Assembly (NCBI RefSeq): GCF_020085105.1
Contig: NC_058063.1
Coordinates: 12,305,651 to 12,369,650 of the forward strand
Source: Siniperca chuatsi
Lineage: Eukaryota; Chordata; Actinopteri; Centrarchiformes; Sinipercidae
DNA: 64,000 bases
Direction: 5' to 3'
Translations under genes and position numbers: made by a program
Shown here: in pieces, positions 44,310 to 54,734 of the stretch
Layout of the letters: each line of letters begins with the position of its first letter
Numbering within the stretch: the first letter of the stretch is position 1
The notes under the pieces: model-generated
Database searches by the model: none
The model's input: the letters and a program-made list of their open reading frames with translations, nothing else
Told to the model about the DNA's origin: nothing

Positions 44310-45550
44310 ATGGCTGAGTGTGGATTTTGTCACCTTACCATCTCAAAGCTGAAGAAAAGTATCGCCTGTCTGGAAGCTGAGCTCAGAGAAAAAGACAAGC
44401 TCATCCTGGAGTTCTCCACTGTTGTCTCGGCCCAGGCAAAACACCTTGCAGTCCTCAGCTCCTCTGGCTGCGGCAATGCAACCATCCCTTCTCACTCCCC
44501 TGACTGCTCCACTCCAGAACTGGCTTCCGTGGCTCGGCTCCATCATCGCCCCGGAGCATGAAGCTGTTTCAGCTAAGCCTGAAGATCCGTGGGTCCTCAT
44601 GGGTGCAAAGCCTAAAGCAATTGCCATTTCTACTCCGTGCCGAGCCCCAGTGGATACATGGTCAGTTGTCGGCGGGGGTGGTGAGAAGGTTCCAGTGAGT
44701 TCGACTCCACGTCAGCCGGAGCACTGGACTGTAGCCTGTAAGGACAGACATGGTGCAAAGCGCCTGCCTCCTCCACCTTCACATCGGGTTTGACATCCTG
44801 GATACGCAGGACTTTCCACCACTGGAGGGATGCTCTCTTTTTCCAGCGGTCAAGTCTTTCTCCTCCTCTCGCCGCAAGTTACTGAAAGAGGCCGTGATCA
44901 GGAGAAGCTCTGAAGGTCTCATTCGTCCTGAGACGGCAGAGAAGACCTCTGCTAAGAAGGACACCGCCCCCTCGCCGCAGCAGTCCCTGGCCACGACTAT
45001 CCCAGGGGCAGCTGATGGACCTCGGCGGTCCCCACGATCATCGACTCTGCCTCCTCTCATCCCCCCCAACTACGTTGATAGTTGGAGATTCCATAGTAAG
45101 GAATCACTTACTGTCACACACTGCTTTCCCAGAGCTACGACCCCTGACATCCTCGAAAAGCTCCCCGGACTTCTGGCTGCACTCCTGACGACTATCACGA
45201 AAATTATAGTCCATGTCGGCACCAATGACACCGCCCGTCAGCAATCGGAGCTGACTAAAGCAGACTTCATCCGCCTCTTTGACCTGTTCAACAGCACCGG
45301 AAAGCATGCTTTCATTTCAGATCCAATTCCTACACTGGGTCGTGGAATTGGCCGTTTTAGCAGGATCCTCAGCCTACACACCTGGCTCCAGTCTGTCTGC
45401 AGCACCCATGACGTTGGTTTTATTCACAATTTTAACTTATTCTGGGATCGTTCTTCCTTGTTTGCACAAGATGGTCTTCACCCAAACAAGTCAGGTAGTT
45501 GCATGCTGGCAGCTAACTTGCAGCATGCTGTGCTGTCCTCATGTAGTTGA
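44310..45550 (+). pseudogene. LINE ORF1 with SGNH/GDSL-esterase-like domain
   Basis: The first part (44310-44561) contains a Cys-X2-Cys-like start (CGFCHL) and a heptad-like helix (ISKLKKSIACLEAELREKDK). After a frame change, 44750-45550 reads a domain with IIVHVGTNDTARQQS (the Gly-x-Asn block) and DGLHPNKSGS (the Asp-x-x-His catalytic block). These match the esterase domain known in ORF1 of CR1/L2 LINEs. The N-terminal GDS block that carries the nucleophile Ser is not seen before these; where it should lie, the sequence reads NYVDSWRFHSKESLTVTHCF. The copy is thus a broken ORF1. Confidence 0.65.
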
Positions 45551-45768
45551 CTATTTATATCACCTGTTTCTCCTCGCTCTTCTTCTTTCTCTTCTCTGCC
45601 CACCATAAACAGCCACACACCCTCTGTTGTCACTAACTCCCCCTTGTGGACTGATCATAGTGCTGCTATTCCCTCTCCGATCCCTCTAGTGCTACTTTTA
45701 AAATTCCTGTGGTGATTTCAGATAGGTCCTTAATATGAAACAGACACAGCCGACACAGCAATAATAAT

Positions 45769-45932
45769 CAGAATCAAAATCAGAAATACTTTATTGATCC
45801 CTGTAGGGAAACTCTTTGTTACAGTAGCTTGCCTTTACGTCAGTGCACACAGGAGAAGTATTAGAAAACGATATGATACACTATAAACACTATAAAACAG
45901 GTTAGAAAATAAATTAAGTATCATATCTTAAT
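45769..45932 (-). mobile_element. short LINE 3' tail insertion
   Basis: The plus strand reads AGAATCAAAATCAGAAATAC, then TTTATTGATCCCTGTAGGGAAACTC, the reverse complement of the common fish LINE tail with 'gggatcaataaag...ctgattctgattc'. The same tail starts the larger insertion at 48088. It lies between ORF1 and the endonuclease of the host L2. Confidence 0.6.
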
Positions 45933-46039
45933 AAAGATCCGGGCCAGAACCCTACCTCAACTCTCAACCTCAAATCTGAACCAGCACAGACTTTTTAAGA
46001 TGGCTCTTCTCAATGTAAGATCCCTCTCTAACAAAACAT

Positions 46040-46618
46040 TTATTTTAAATGATTTTATCTCTTCTACTTATTTAGATTTTATGTTCTTAACATAATCATG
46101 GTTACGTGCTGGTGATCACAGTCAGCTGGCTGGATTGCACCCTCCTGATTATGACTGCTTTAGCTGCCCTACGGTTTGTGGTCGAGGTGGGGGTCTTTAT
46201 TCCTCCTTTGAAGTGCTCAAGTTTAAACTTGGTGGCCCTCTCCCGGTCATATTTGCTATTATTTATCGCCCCCCTAAACCAGCTGGCTCCTTCTTGTTGG
46301 AACTCCCTGAGTTTTTATCCCGTCTTGTTTTAATTTATGATAGAATTGTTCTTTGTGATGATTTTAATATTCATGTTGATGACACCTCTAATGCTCTTGC
46401 TGCTAATTTTAACTTTTTAACTTTTAACTTTCAACAACATGTGTCTGGCCAAACTCATTCCTATGGCTACACCTTAGACCTAGTGTTTACTTTGGGCCTG
46501 AGAACTCCATCTGTGGAAATCAGGGACATGTTTGTATCCGGTCACCTATGCATTGTTTTTAACTGTGATTTGCAGGCTGCTAGTACTGTCTTATCACCCT
46601 CTAAGTGCACACATCCTT
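46040..46618 (+). pseudogene. LINE endonuclease (APE type), catalytic His-block mutated
   Basis: Blocks in order: a start like CGRGGGLYSSF, then IYRPPKPAGSFL, LCDDFNIHVDD (usually G-D-F-N-I-H), HSYGYTLDLVF, and VSGHLCIVF where other family members have S-D-H. The Asp-to-Gly change in the last block and the upstream stop at about 46091 would abolish activity. Confidence 0.65.
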
Positions 46619-46619
46619 A

Positions 46620-48060
46620 ATGAGCATGGTGCCTCAAAATTCTGTACACTGTTCAATTCTCCTGGCAATGTGTTTCCCGATTCCACCAATACCAATGATT
46701 TGGTTGATTCTTTTAACTACCTGTGTTCTTCAACCTTAGATCTCATAGCTCCTCTGAAAAATAGACCAAACCCAAAGACTAGAAAACAGCCATGGTTAAA
46801 TAACAGTATTCAAAGCTGTAAAAGGAAATACAGAAGAGTAGAACACAGATGGAAGAAATCAGGTCTCCAGGTCCACTTTGTGACTATGAAAGAGTTATTA
46901 CTCCTATATAATAGGATGGTGAAGGATGCAAGAATATGTAATTTCTCTGTACTTATTTCTGCCCATCAGCACAAGCCCAGATTCCTATTTAAGACTGTGG
47001 ATCAGTTAGTTAACCCAGCCTCTCCTTGTGCCCCTGCTGATTGTGATGCTGATTGTGAAAAGTTTCTTTTGCACTTTGCTGGTAAGGTGGAGTTAATATG
47101 ATCTGATATCACCCCCAGTCCTGCCTTTTTAGATGTGGATCACCCGCTCAGGGATTCTTTGAGCAATTCTTCTGCTGTTACTCTGCCTGAACTTGCAGAC
47201 ATCATGTCTCTTATGAGAGTATCCTCCAGCCCTCTGGACAACATCCCAACTAGGTTTTTATTGGAAGTTATGGATGGTATTGCGCCCCATTTGCTAACTA
47301 TTCTGAACAGCTCGCTGTCTACTGGCTGCATCCCAGATTACTTAGAAACTGCTTGTGTCCAGCCAGTCCTAAAAAAACCTGGGCTTGATCCCACCATCCT
47401 GGATAACTATCATCCAATCTCCAAACTGCCTTTTATTTCAAAGATTCTCAAAAAACTTGTATCTAAGCAGCTTCTTACTGCTGAGGAAAACAATGATACC
47501 TTTGAAAAGTTCCAATCTGGCTTTCATCAACACCACAGCACTGACACAGCCCTTCTCCAAGTCACTAATATTAATGAATGCAGACACAGGCATGTGTTCA
47601 ATTCTTGTGCTGCTGGACTGAAGTGCTGCCTTTGACAATATTGATCATGGCATTCTTCTAGATAGACTGAGGCACTGGGTGGGCATATCTGGCACTGCAC
47701 TAGACTGGTTCTCATCTTATCTGTCCAATAGGAAATTCTCTGTCAGCATTAATAATTTCATGTCATCCTTTTCCCATCAACTATGGTGTGCCTCAAGGTT
47801 CAATTCTGCAACCAATACTATTCTCCTTATACATGCTTCCCTTGGGTGATGTCATCCGCAGACATGGTAGTTTCTTTTCATTGTAATGCGGATGACACTC
47901 AGTTGTACCTCCCTGTCAAGCCCACTGACCTTAATATGAGTTCTCTGCAGGACTCTGTCTGACATAAAAAACTGGCGAAAATTGCGAAAATGTCGATAAA
48001 TTTTCTTCAGCTCAACTCAAATAAAACTGAAATCCTTGTTATTGGGCCCCAACACATCAC
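46620..48060 (+). pseudogene. LINE reverse transcriptase (L2 type), frame-broken
   Basis: The linker region (KNRPNPKTRKQPWLNNSIQ) is followed by NIPTRFLLEVMDGIAPHLL, DNYHPISKLPFISK, FQSGFHQHHSTDTALL, then, after frame changes, the LLDWSAAFDN-type block A near 47620, [12 protein letters not shown] sequence near 47790, and NADDTQLYL near 47890 in which the usual Tyr of the YADD motif is changed. It closely resembles the minus-strand L2 at 51180-52760, so both belong to one subfamily. The frame breaks, the altered YADD and the nested LINE downstream mean it is inactive. Confidence 0.65.
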
Positions 48061-48087
48061 TAAACAACTAATACTGCCATCTACTGG

Positions 48088-49437
48088 TAACCTGTCAGAA
48101 TCAGAATCAGAAAAACGTTATTGATCCCCGAGGGGAAACTCTTTTGTTACAACTGCTCACTATCACGTCAGTGCAGAAAGGAATAGAAGGACTAAGCAAA
48201 AAATATAATAGACTATAATACAGGCAAGATAAATTAAGTACCAACTGGCTATAAGTATAAAATTAAAACAAGTGTAAGTACAAAGTGGATTACCGGTTGA
48301 TGATAAGTATGTACGGTATAATAATACAATGTAATAATATAAGTAATAAGTAGTAGTGCATGTACTGTCAAGTTAAGTGTAGCTTATTAAGATTATTTTG
48401 CACAGCAGTAATAGAAGTATGAATAAATATCTATAAAATAAATTGAAAACAGTGTATATTGCACCGGAGTATTAAACAGAGAATATTGCACAATTATTTC
48501 AAGTATTACAGTGATGTTAATGATCCAATGTCCAGTTTATCGACTTAAGGTCATATAGACTGAAGCTTAGAGGGAGGAGTTAAAGAGTTTGATGGCCACA
48601 GGCAGGAATGACTTCCTGTGGCGCTCTGTGGTGCATTTTGGGGGGATGAGTCTTTCGCTGAAGGTACTCCTTTGTTTGACCAGCACGTCATGGAGTGGGT
48701 GGGAGACACTGTCCAAGATGGCATGTAGTTTAGCCAGCATCCTCTCTAACACCACCGCCAGAGAGTCCAGCTCCACCTCCACAATGTCACTGGCCTTATG
48801 AATCAGTTTGTTGAGTCTGTTAGCGTCCGCTACCCTCAACCTGCTGCCCCAGCATGCAACAGCATACAGGATAGCACTGGCCACCACAGACTCATAAAAC
48901 ATCCTCAGCATAGTCCGGCAGATGTTGAAGGACCTCAACCTCCTCAGAAAATAGAGGCAGCTCTGGCCCTTCCTGTAAACAGCTTGAGTGTTCTTAGCCC
49001 AGTCCAGTTTATTGTCCATGTGTACTCCCAGGTATTTGTAGTCCTCAACAATGTCCACACTGACCCCCTGGATGTAAACCAGAGTCACTGGTGCCTTGGC
49101 CCTTCGTGGGTCTACAACCAGCTCCTTAGACTTTGTCGCATTGAGCTGCAGATGGTTCTGCTCACACCATGAGACAAAGTTAAGACAAAGTATTTAAGAG
49201 TCATCAGAAAACTTCTGAAGGTGGCAGGACTCTGTGTGGTAGCTGAAGTCTGTGGTGTAGATGGTGAAGAGGAAGGGAGAGAGGACAGTCCCCTGAGGGG
49301 CCCCAGTGTTGCTGACCACGCTGTCCGACACCCAGTGCTGCAGACACACGTGCTGTGGTCTGCCAGTCAGATAGTCAACAATCGAGGACACGAGGGGGGC
49401 CTCCACCTACATCATTGCCAGCTTCTCACCCAGCAGG
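48088..49437 (-). mobile_element. jockey/I-type LINE, 5'-truncated, nested in the L2 element
   Basis: On the minus strand it runs from a partial RT at 49406 to a 3' tail at 48088 that reads 'ttcccctcggggatcaataacg...ctgattctgattctga'. RT blocks: YLTGRPQHVCLQ and NTGAPQGTVLSPFLFTIYTT with FSDDS (the DD box, Ser-Asp-Asp), then a gap, then YKYLGVHMDNKLDW and the C-terminal SERLIPPKCTTERHRKSFLP. It differs clearly from L2. Compared with the related L2 at 51.7-52.0 kb, about 110-125 bases of L2 are missing at the insertion point. Confidence 0.7.
48567..49406 (-). pseudogene. reverse transcriptase C-terminal part of the nested LINE
   Basis: The minus-strand frame at 48567-49088 is open for 173 residues (ending LPVAIKLFNSSL) and covers the region after the RT active site. 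The preceding frame at 49194-49406 covers the RT fingers/palm and ends in the FSDDS active-site motif. A small deletion of about 100 bases and a frame change separate them. The C-terminal half is surprisingly intact, so the insertion may be fairly recent. Confidence 0.7.
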
Positions 49438-49849
49438 GAACAGAAACATTGCAAAAATCCGATCTATTTTAAATCTCAGTGATGCAGAAAGTGATTAATC
49501 ATTCATTCACTTCATTGAGTGTTGATTACTTTTAAGGCTCTTCATGGTCTGGCTCCAGACTATATTTTAGACCTGGCAATCCCTTATGAACCTTCACGTA
49601 CTTTGAGATCTTCGGGCAAGGGTCTTCTGTCTGTTCCTGAGTCCAGGATAAAAACTAAGCTACCTGAGTCCCTAGAGCACCACCTGCCTGTGTTGGCGTA
49701 AATAGCTGCTGCTAACAGGAAATTATGTGATGTCAGTTATATCCAGCAAAGATATTATTGTAATTCAATGAGGTTTGAATCGTTTAAACAAAAATTCAGT
49801 GATGTTTGAATTGATAAATACCAACCGCTTGTTTTCATAAATATGCAGG

Positions 49850-51165
49850 TATGTTTACACATTACTTCTTTCTTTGTAATAGCAAGAATGTTATGTTTGA
49901 ACTGGTGCGTGTAGATTGCTTTTGTTAAACGATTTGTGATATTGTAATGGGTTAAAAAATACATATTATTTTGTCAGCCTGTAGCTGTTGCTTAGCTCAA
50001 TTAGTTAGTCACTGTCTCGTTATAGGTATATTATGTGCCCAGACTGCCTGTCAGCCTGCATGACGTGCATGTGACTACGATCTAACGTTAGTTTATGTTA
50101 TATTTGTGATGTGCTGTATTATTTTATCAGCCTATAGTCATTTTGGTTAATGTTTACTTTCTCGTCTTAGGTGTCAAGCTAGCTGAGCTATCTGGGTTTC
50201 CATCCACCTGTTAATGGGCATTTTCAATTTTAATAACATTAATAGCGGCAGACGAAAACATCAGATCTGTGTGGAGCGATAAGGAGACTGTGAAATTCCT
50301 CACATTAATACCAACATATACCAACAATACCATCATACACACATTCCTTTTGGCGCGCACCCAGACCTGCACGCCAAAAGGAATGTGTGTTTCTTTGTTC
50401 TGCCTCCGTATATCTCGTGTGCAGAGCATGAACCCACGTGGTCAAAAGGAAACAAAGAAACATGTGAAGCGGGAGCTTTAAAGTTACTCTCTGCCATGTG
50501 TGGTTGTGTTTAAGTCAGAATAGAAGTGTATGTGTGTAGTCTCTTTAGGATAACAGTACCAAGTTAAAAGGAGTTAGTTAGCATGCAAAGACTGTCTGTG
50601 TGGAGCATAACATAACTAACATCAACTTAGCATGTGGCTACCAAACTAGCCCTAACAGATAAACACGTCACAACAACAAAACCTCAGAAAAACACATCAG
50701 TATATGTACATCATTAACTAAACAGTCCTGTACAGTCCAAGTACACTGTAACTCTATGCTATACCCAGTTGTTACCTGTCAATGTGAGGGAAAGTGAGGT
50801 TGCTTTGGTGGTGCTGTTAGCTGGCGGTCAGTCTGTTTTATTGACCTGGTGACATCCGGGTCACAGGTCGGAATGGCCAATGCTGCGTTCAATGGCTCTC
50901 AGGATTGTGGAACAAAGGAGAATGCAGTCTTCTAACAATAGATCAGTTAACAATCACTGAAATGAATGAATGCATCTGTGGAGTCCCAACATTGAGGTTA
51001 GCATCAACTTCAGCCCTGGAGGAAAACAAAGTCTTCCCTGTGCTTCCTGACCACGGTCTGAAAGCTGCGGCAGGAATGGTTAACATTATGCTTAAGTTAC
51101 GTCATTAAGCAGATCATCTGATTATATATATTTAAAAAAATACTAGTCATAAAGATAAACTACTC
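49850..51165. other. no gene seen; contains a perfect hairpin
   Basis: No supported ORF. At 50250-50310 one frame reads RSVWSDKETVKFLTLI, faintly like a Myb/SANT start, but it is too short to call. A perfect 19-bp inverted repeat is listed separately. Confidence 0.4.
50337..50390. repeat. perfect 19-bp inverted repeat, 16-base loop
   Basis: The left arm ACACACATTCCTTTTGGCG (50337-50355) is exactly complementary to the right arm CGCCAAAAGGAATGTGTGT (50372-50390), with a 16-base spacer. Could form a cruciform or RNA hairpin, or be the joined ends of a lost element. Confidence 0.85.
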
Positions 51166-51179
51166 TTATTGGCTTTTTA

Positions 51180-52760
51180 CTCACAAAGTTTTTATTGCAC
51201 TTTCAGTAACAAGATTTTAAACAGCACAGGTAAGATCAAGATGCTTTCCGATAAAGATGCGTTTTAATAAGAGACTTAAAAGAAGACACTGACTCAGACA
51301 CCTAATTACTTCGGACAAGTTGTTCCAGAGTGGCCCTGATGGCAAAAGCTCTGTCCTCCTTTGTTTTCATCCTGGACTCAGGAAGAGACAGAAGACCCCT
51401 GCGCAAAGATCTCAAGCTACGTAAAGGTTCAAGGGATTAAAAGGTATAAAATATAATCTGGAGCCAAGCCATGAAGAGCCTTAAAAGTAATCAATAAGAT
51501 CTTAAAATCAATCCTAAAACAAACAGGGAGAAAGTGTTAAGAGACTAAAACAGGTGTGACGTGATCGTACCTCATGGACCTGGTTAACAGCCTAGCAGCT
51601 GAGTTCTGTACAGTCTGCAGTCGTTTCCACGGTTTTTGATTAAAACAAGTGATGACTGTTACAATAATCAAGGCGTGAGGAGATAAAGCATGTACAACAC
51701 TTTCTGCATCACTAAAATTTTAAATAGATCAGATTTCTGCAATGTTTCTGAGGTGATAAAAATATGATTGCTTAGTGATATGTTGCTCAAAACATAAATT
51801 GATATCAAACAGGACACCAAGATTTCTTGCAACTGGCTTGATATGTTGTGACAGGTAGCCAGTAGATTGAAGTATTTGTTTAGTGATGTGTTGGGGCCCA
51901 ATAACAAGGATTTCAGTTTTATTTGAGTTGAGCTGAAGAAAATTTATCAACATCCAATTTTTTATGTCAGACAGGCAGTCCCGCAGAGAACTCAGCATAT
52001 TATGGTCAGTGGGCTACAAGGAGGTACAACTGAGTGTCATCCGCATAACAATGAAAAGAAATACAATATATAGCATATGTAGCATATATAAGGAGAACAG
52101 TATTGGTCCCAGAATTGAACCTTGAGGCACACCATAGTTGATATGGGAAAACAATGACATGAAGTTATTAGTGGCGACACAGAATTTCCTATTGGACAAG
52201 TATGATGAGAGCTAGTTTAGTGCAGTGCCAGATATGCCCACCCAGTGCCTCAGTCTATCTAAAAGAATGCCATGATCAATATTGTCAAAGGCAGCACTTA
52301 AGTCCAGCAGCACAAGAATTGAACACATGCCTGTGTCGGCATTCATTAAAAGGTCATTAGAGACTTTGAGAAGGGCTGTGTCAGTGCTGTGGTGCTGGCA
52401 AAAACTGGTAGATTAAAACTTTTCAAAGGTACCATTATTTTCCACAGCATCAAGAAGCTGCTTAGAAACAATTTTTTCGAGAACCTTGGAAATAAAAGTT
52501 AGTATGGAGACCTGACGATAGTTATCCAGGAGGGTACTGTTCTCCTCAAGCCCAGGTTTTTTTAGGACTGGTTGAACACAAGCAGTTTTAAAGTAATCTG
52601 GGATGCAGCAAGTAGACGGTGAGCTGTTCAAAATAGTTAGCAAATGGGGTGCAATACAAGCCACAACTTCCAATAAAAACCTAGTTGGGATTTTGTCTAG
52701 CCGGTGATTCACATCTAAAAAGGCAGGATTGGGGGTAATACCAGATCTTAGCCCTTGTAC
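51180..52760 (-). mobile_element. L2-type LINE, 5'-truncated, minus strand
   Basis: Read on the minus strand: HRLDKIPTRFLLEV, DNYRQVSILTFISKVLEKIV, a block-A region near 52280 with DCC-type remnants, [16 protein letters not shown] at about 52140, DTQLYLL-like sequence near 52020, WMLINFLQLNSNKTEILVIG at about 51930, and the C-terminal domain to about 51320. It ends with 'caataaaaactttgtgag' near 51190. It is the same subfamily as the LINE at 43740-49700 but in the opposite direction. Several stops and frame changes; inactive. Confidence 0.7.
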
Positions 52761-53204
52761 ATACTACTAGAATCCGAGTCATCATCATGAAGCTTGTGGG
52801 GGGCCCATTTTGGGATTTGAAAAAGTTCAGGAAAATCATGTTTGTTTGTTGTTCAGGCATTAGCAGCACTGACATCAAACAGTTTTACATTAGGCGTGAC
52901 AAAGCCAAATTATCTAGTTTTAAAGGATTAAAGGGTTTAAACCAAATAGAGACTCTTGTTGATAAGGGTTGGTAGGGCATATGTTACCTCCTTCAGTCTT
53001 GTATAGCACTATAGTGTGCATTTCCTATTGTAGTGATTCAATAAAATCTATCCATTTTCCTTGTTCCACCACTTTGGAACACACCTCCTTTTGACAGGCA
53101 ATTGTAAAAGATAGGTCTAGAGCCGTGGAATATTGCAAATTACATTTTCCTGTCACTGCCCTAAACTCTATTATATAATCAGTGTGGCACCAGCCACCTT
53201 GTTT

Positions 53205-54026
53205 CTATTGGGGATGCAGTAGTAAGACTACATTCCAAGCTTGTAAATCATGATTAATTACTTTCTTGACTTGCACCCAGGCTGCTATAGTGCAATCCTC
53301 TAAGGTTTCCTGTAGGGGGAGTTTTGACAGTTTCCTCCAGTGTTTATCTATCTGATTTAGTCTCTGACCAAGATGTGTGGGGCACTTGTCTGTAGCCCTA
53401 AACTCCCTAGTACTGTTCAGCTTCCCATCCAATGCTGGATCTACACCAATGACCAGTCGTTGTTCACTATCTGTCTGCGCCTGACAAGAGTCCTGCCAAT
53501 ATGACACTAATCTGCAGAGTCAAAAGGAAACTGGCAAAGAGCCTGAGCATCGGTCATGATGACCTTCCAATCTGTTCCTGCCAAGTGTACTTCCATAGTA
53601 TTCTGATATGCCATAGGTTATGGGGAGTGCTGAGCTTAGAATGCTAAGTACACACGTTAAAACCCATTCATCTGGCCAGTCTTCAAATTTCAGTGGGCCA
53701 TGTATGACATTGGGAAACACTCATGTGTCGAAGTGCTCTATCAGTGTCTCACTTTAATTCATTCTCTCTAACAGCTGTCCTTTCACTTCTCTTTCCTGCC
53801 ACGGGGACCCTCCTACTGTACAAACATTTTTAATGCATGCAGCTTTGACGAGCAGTCGTGCCTTGCTCTTGGCCCCGGTTTGGACTCGTTGGGGTCCCCA
53901 CTTTGTGTTGGTGATGTCGGTTACAACAGGAATCCTAGAGTCAGCACGGTCCTCAGCCACACCTGCAATCTCTTGTGGCAGAGGATTTTCACTGGGCTCA
54001 ACGCTCGTTGTTGGTTCTCCTTGCAT
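53205..54026 (-). pseudogene. env-like region of the ERV
   Basis: Three partial open stretches (53754-54026, 53520-53720, 53205-53507) follow the integrase on the same strand, where env lies in retroviruses. The first begins shortly after the integrase end and overlaps its frame, as is common. I see no clear fusion peptide, CX6CC motif or transmembrane segment, so the call rests on position. Confidence 0.35.
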
Positions 54027-54101
54027 TGGCCCACACCCCTCATCTGGCTCTTAGTTGCTCCCTGAGCTTTCAGCATCCTGATCCTCCTCAATGCATGGAA
54101 C

Positions 54102-54592
54102 TCATACACAGTGGTTGAGGTGGTACCACATTGGTAATTCTTCAACCTGGACCGCCGTGCCTGATGACCTCACTACTCGGTAGGGCCCTTCATGACTCTC
54201 CTGAAGACCCTTACATAGACCAGATCCCCTGGCTGGACCCGACTGGTCCTGGCTCCTTGGTCTCCTGCCTGGCTGCTTTCTCCTTTCTTCCTGTTTATAA
54301 ATAACTTGATGAATATTAGACATTTGTTTCACAAAGGCTGTTATGTCTGCTTAAAAAACACTCAAGATTGGTCCTTTATGCAGATGCCTATATGCTAGGG
54401 ACATCCTGTAAGCATTTCATGCAGAGTTAGTTGCATCTTGTGGTTAGCTTGGCTTCTGTAGGCCATCATAGCGAGTGGCAAAGAATCCACCCAATTCAAC
54501 TTAGTACTGGCACAGTTCTTTTTTAGTTTAGCTTTCAGCATTCCATTAACTCTCTCAACAGTTCCTTGTGATTGTGGGTGATATACAGACAC
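54102..54592 (-). pseudogene. ERV integrase C-terminal half
   Basis: The frame at 54395-54592 has YHPQSQGTVERVNGMLK, the late core block with the catalytic Glu, and 54102-54332 has the GPYRVV region of the C-terminal domain. The zinc-binding N-terminus and early core Asp residues are missing between this and the RNase H fragment near 54735. Frame changes separate the pieces. Confidence 0.7.
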
Positions 54593-54734
54593 CTCTTGTC
54601 TAATTCCTAGTTTTTAATACATTCCTTCAACTACTTTATCTAAAATGATCTTTCTTTTTATCCCCCTCCCCCTTTCGCGCAATAGTCAAGACTACGCATA
54701 GCTGGTATAATAAAAAAAAGCAAATCTGTTGGGG

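Larger units (their letters stand above)
43740..49700 (+). mobile_element. second L2-type LINE, near full length but broken
   Basis: On the plus strand: an ORF1 region with a coiled-coil-like start and an esterase-like domain (44277-45550), an endonuclease (about 46000-46615), a reverse transcriptase (46620-48060) and a C-terminal end (49441-49690). It is interrupted by minus-strand LINE pieces at 45769-45930 and 48088-49437. The 5' end is approximate. The 3' UTR is missing after about 49690. Confidence 0.7.

Noticed and set aside
50269..50481. ORF with a Myb/SANT-like WSDKETVKFLTLI start
   Set aside because: Only one short stretch resembles the motif, the later Trp residues are missing, and the rest overlaps the hairpin.
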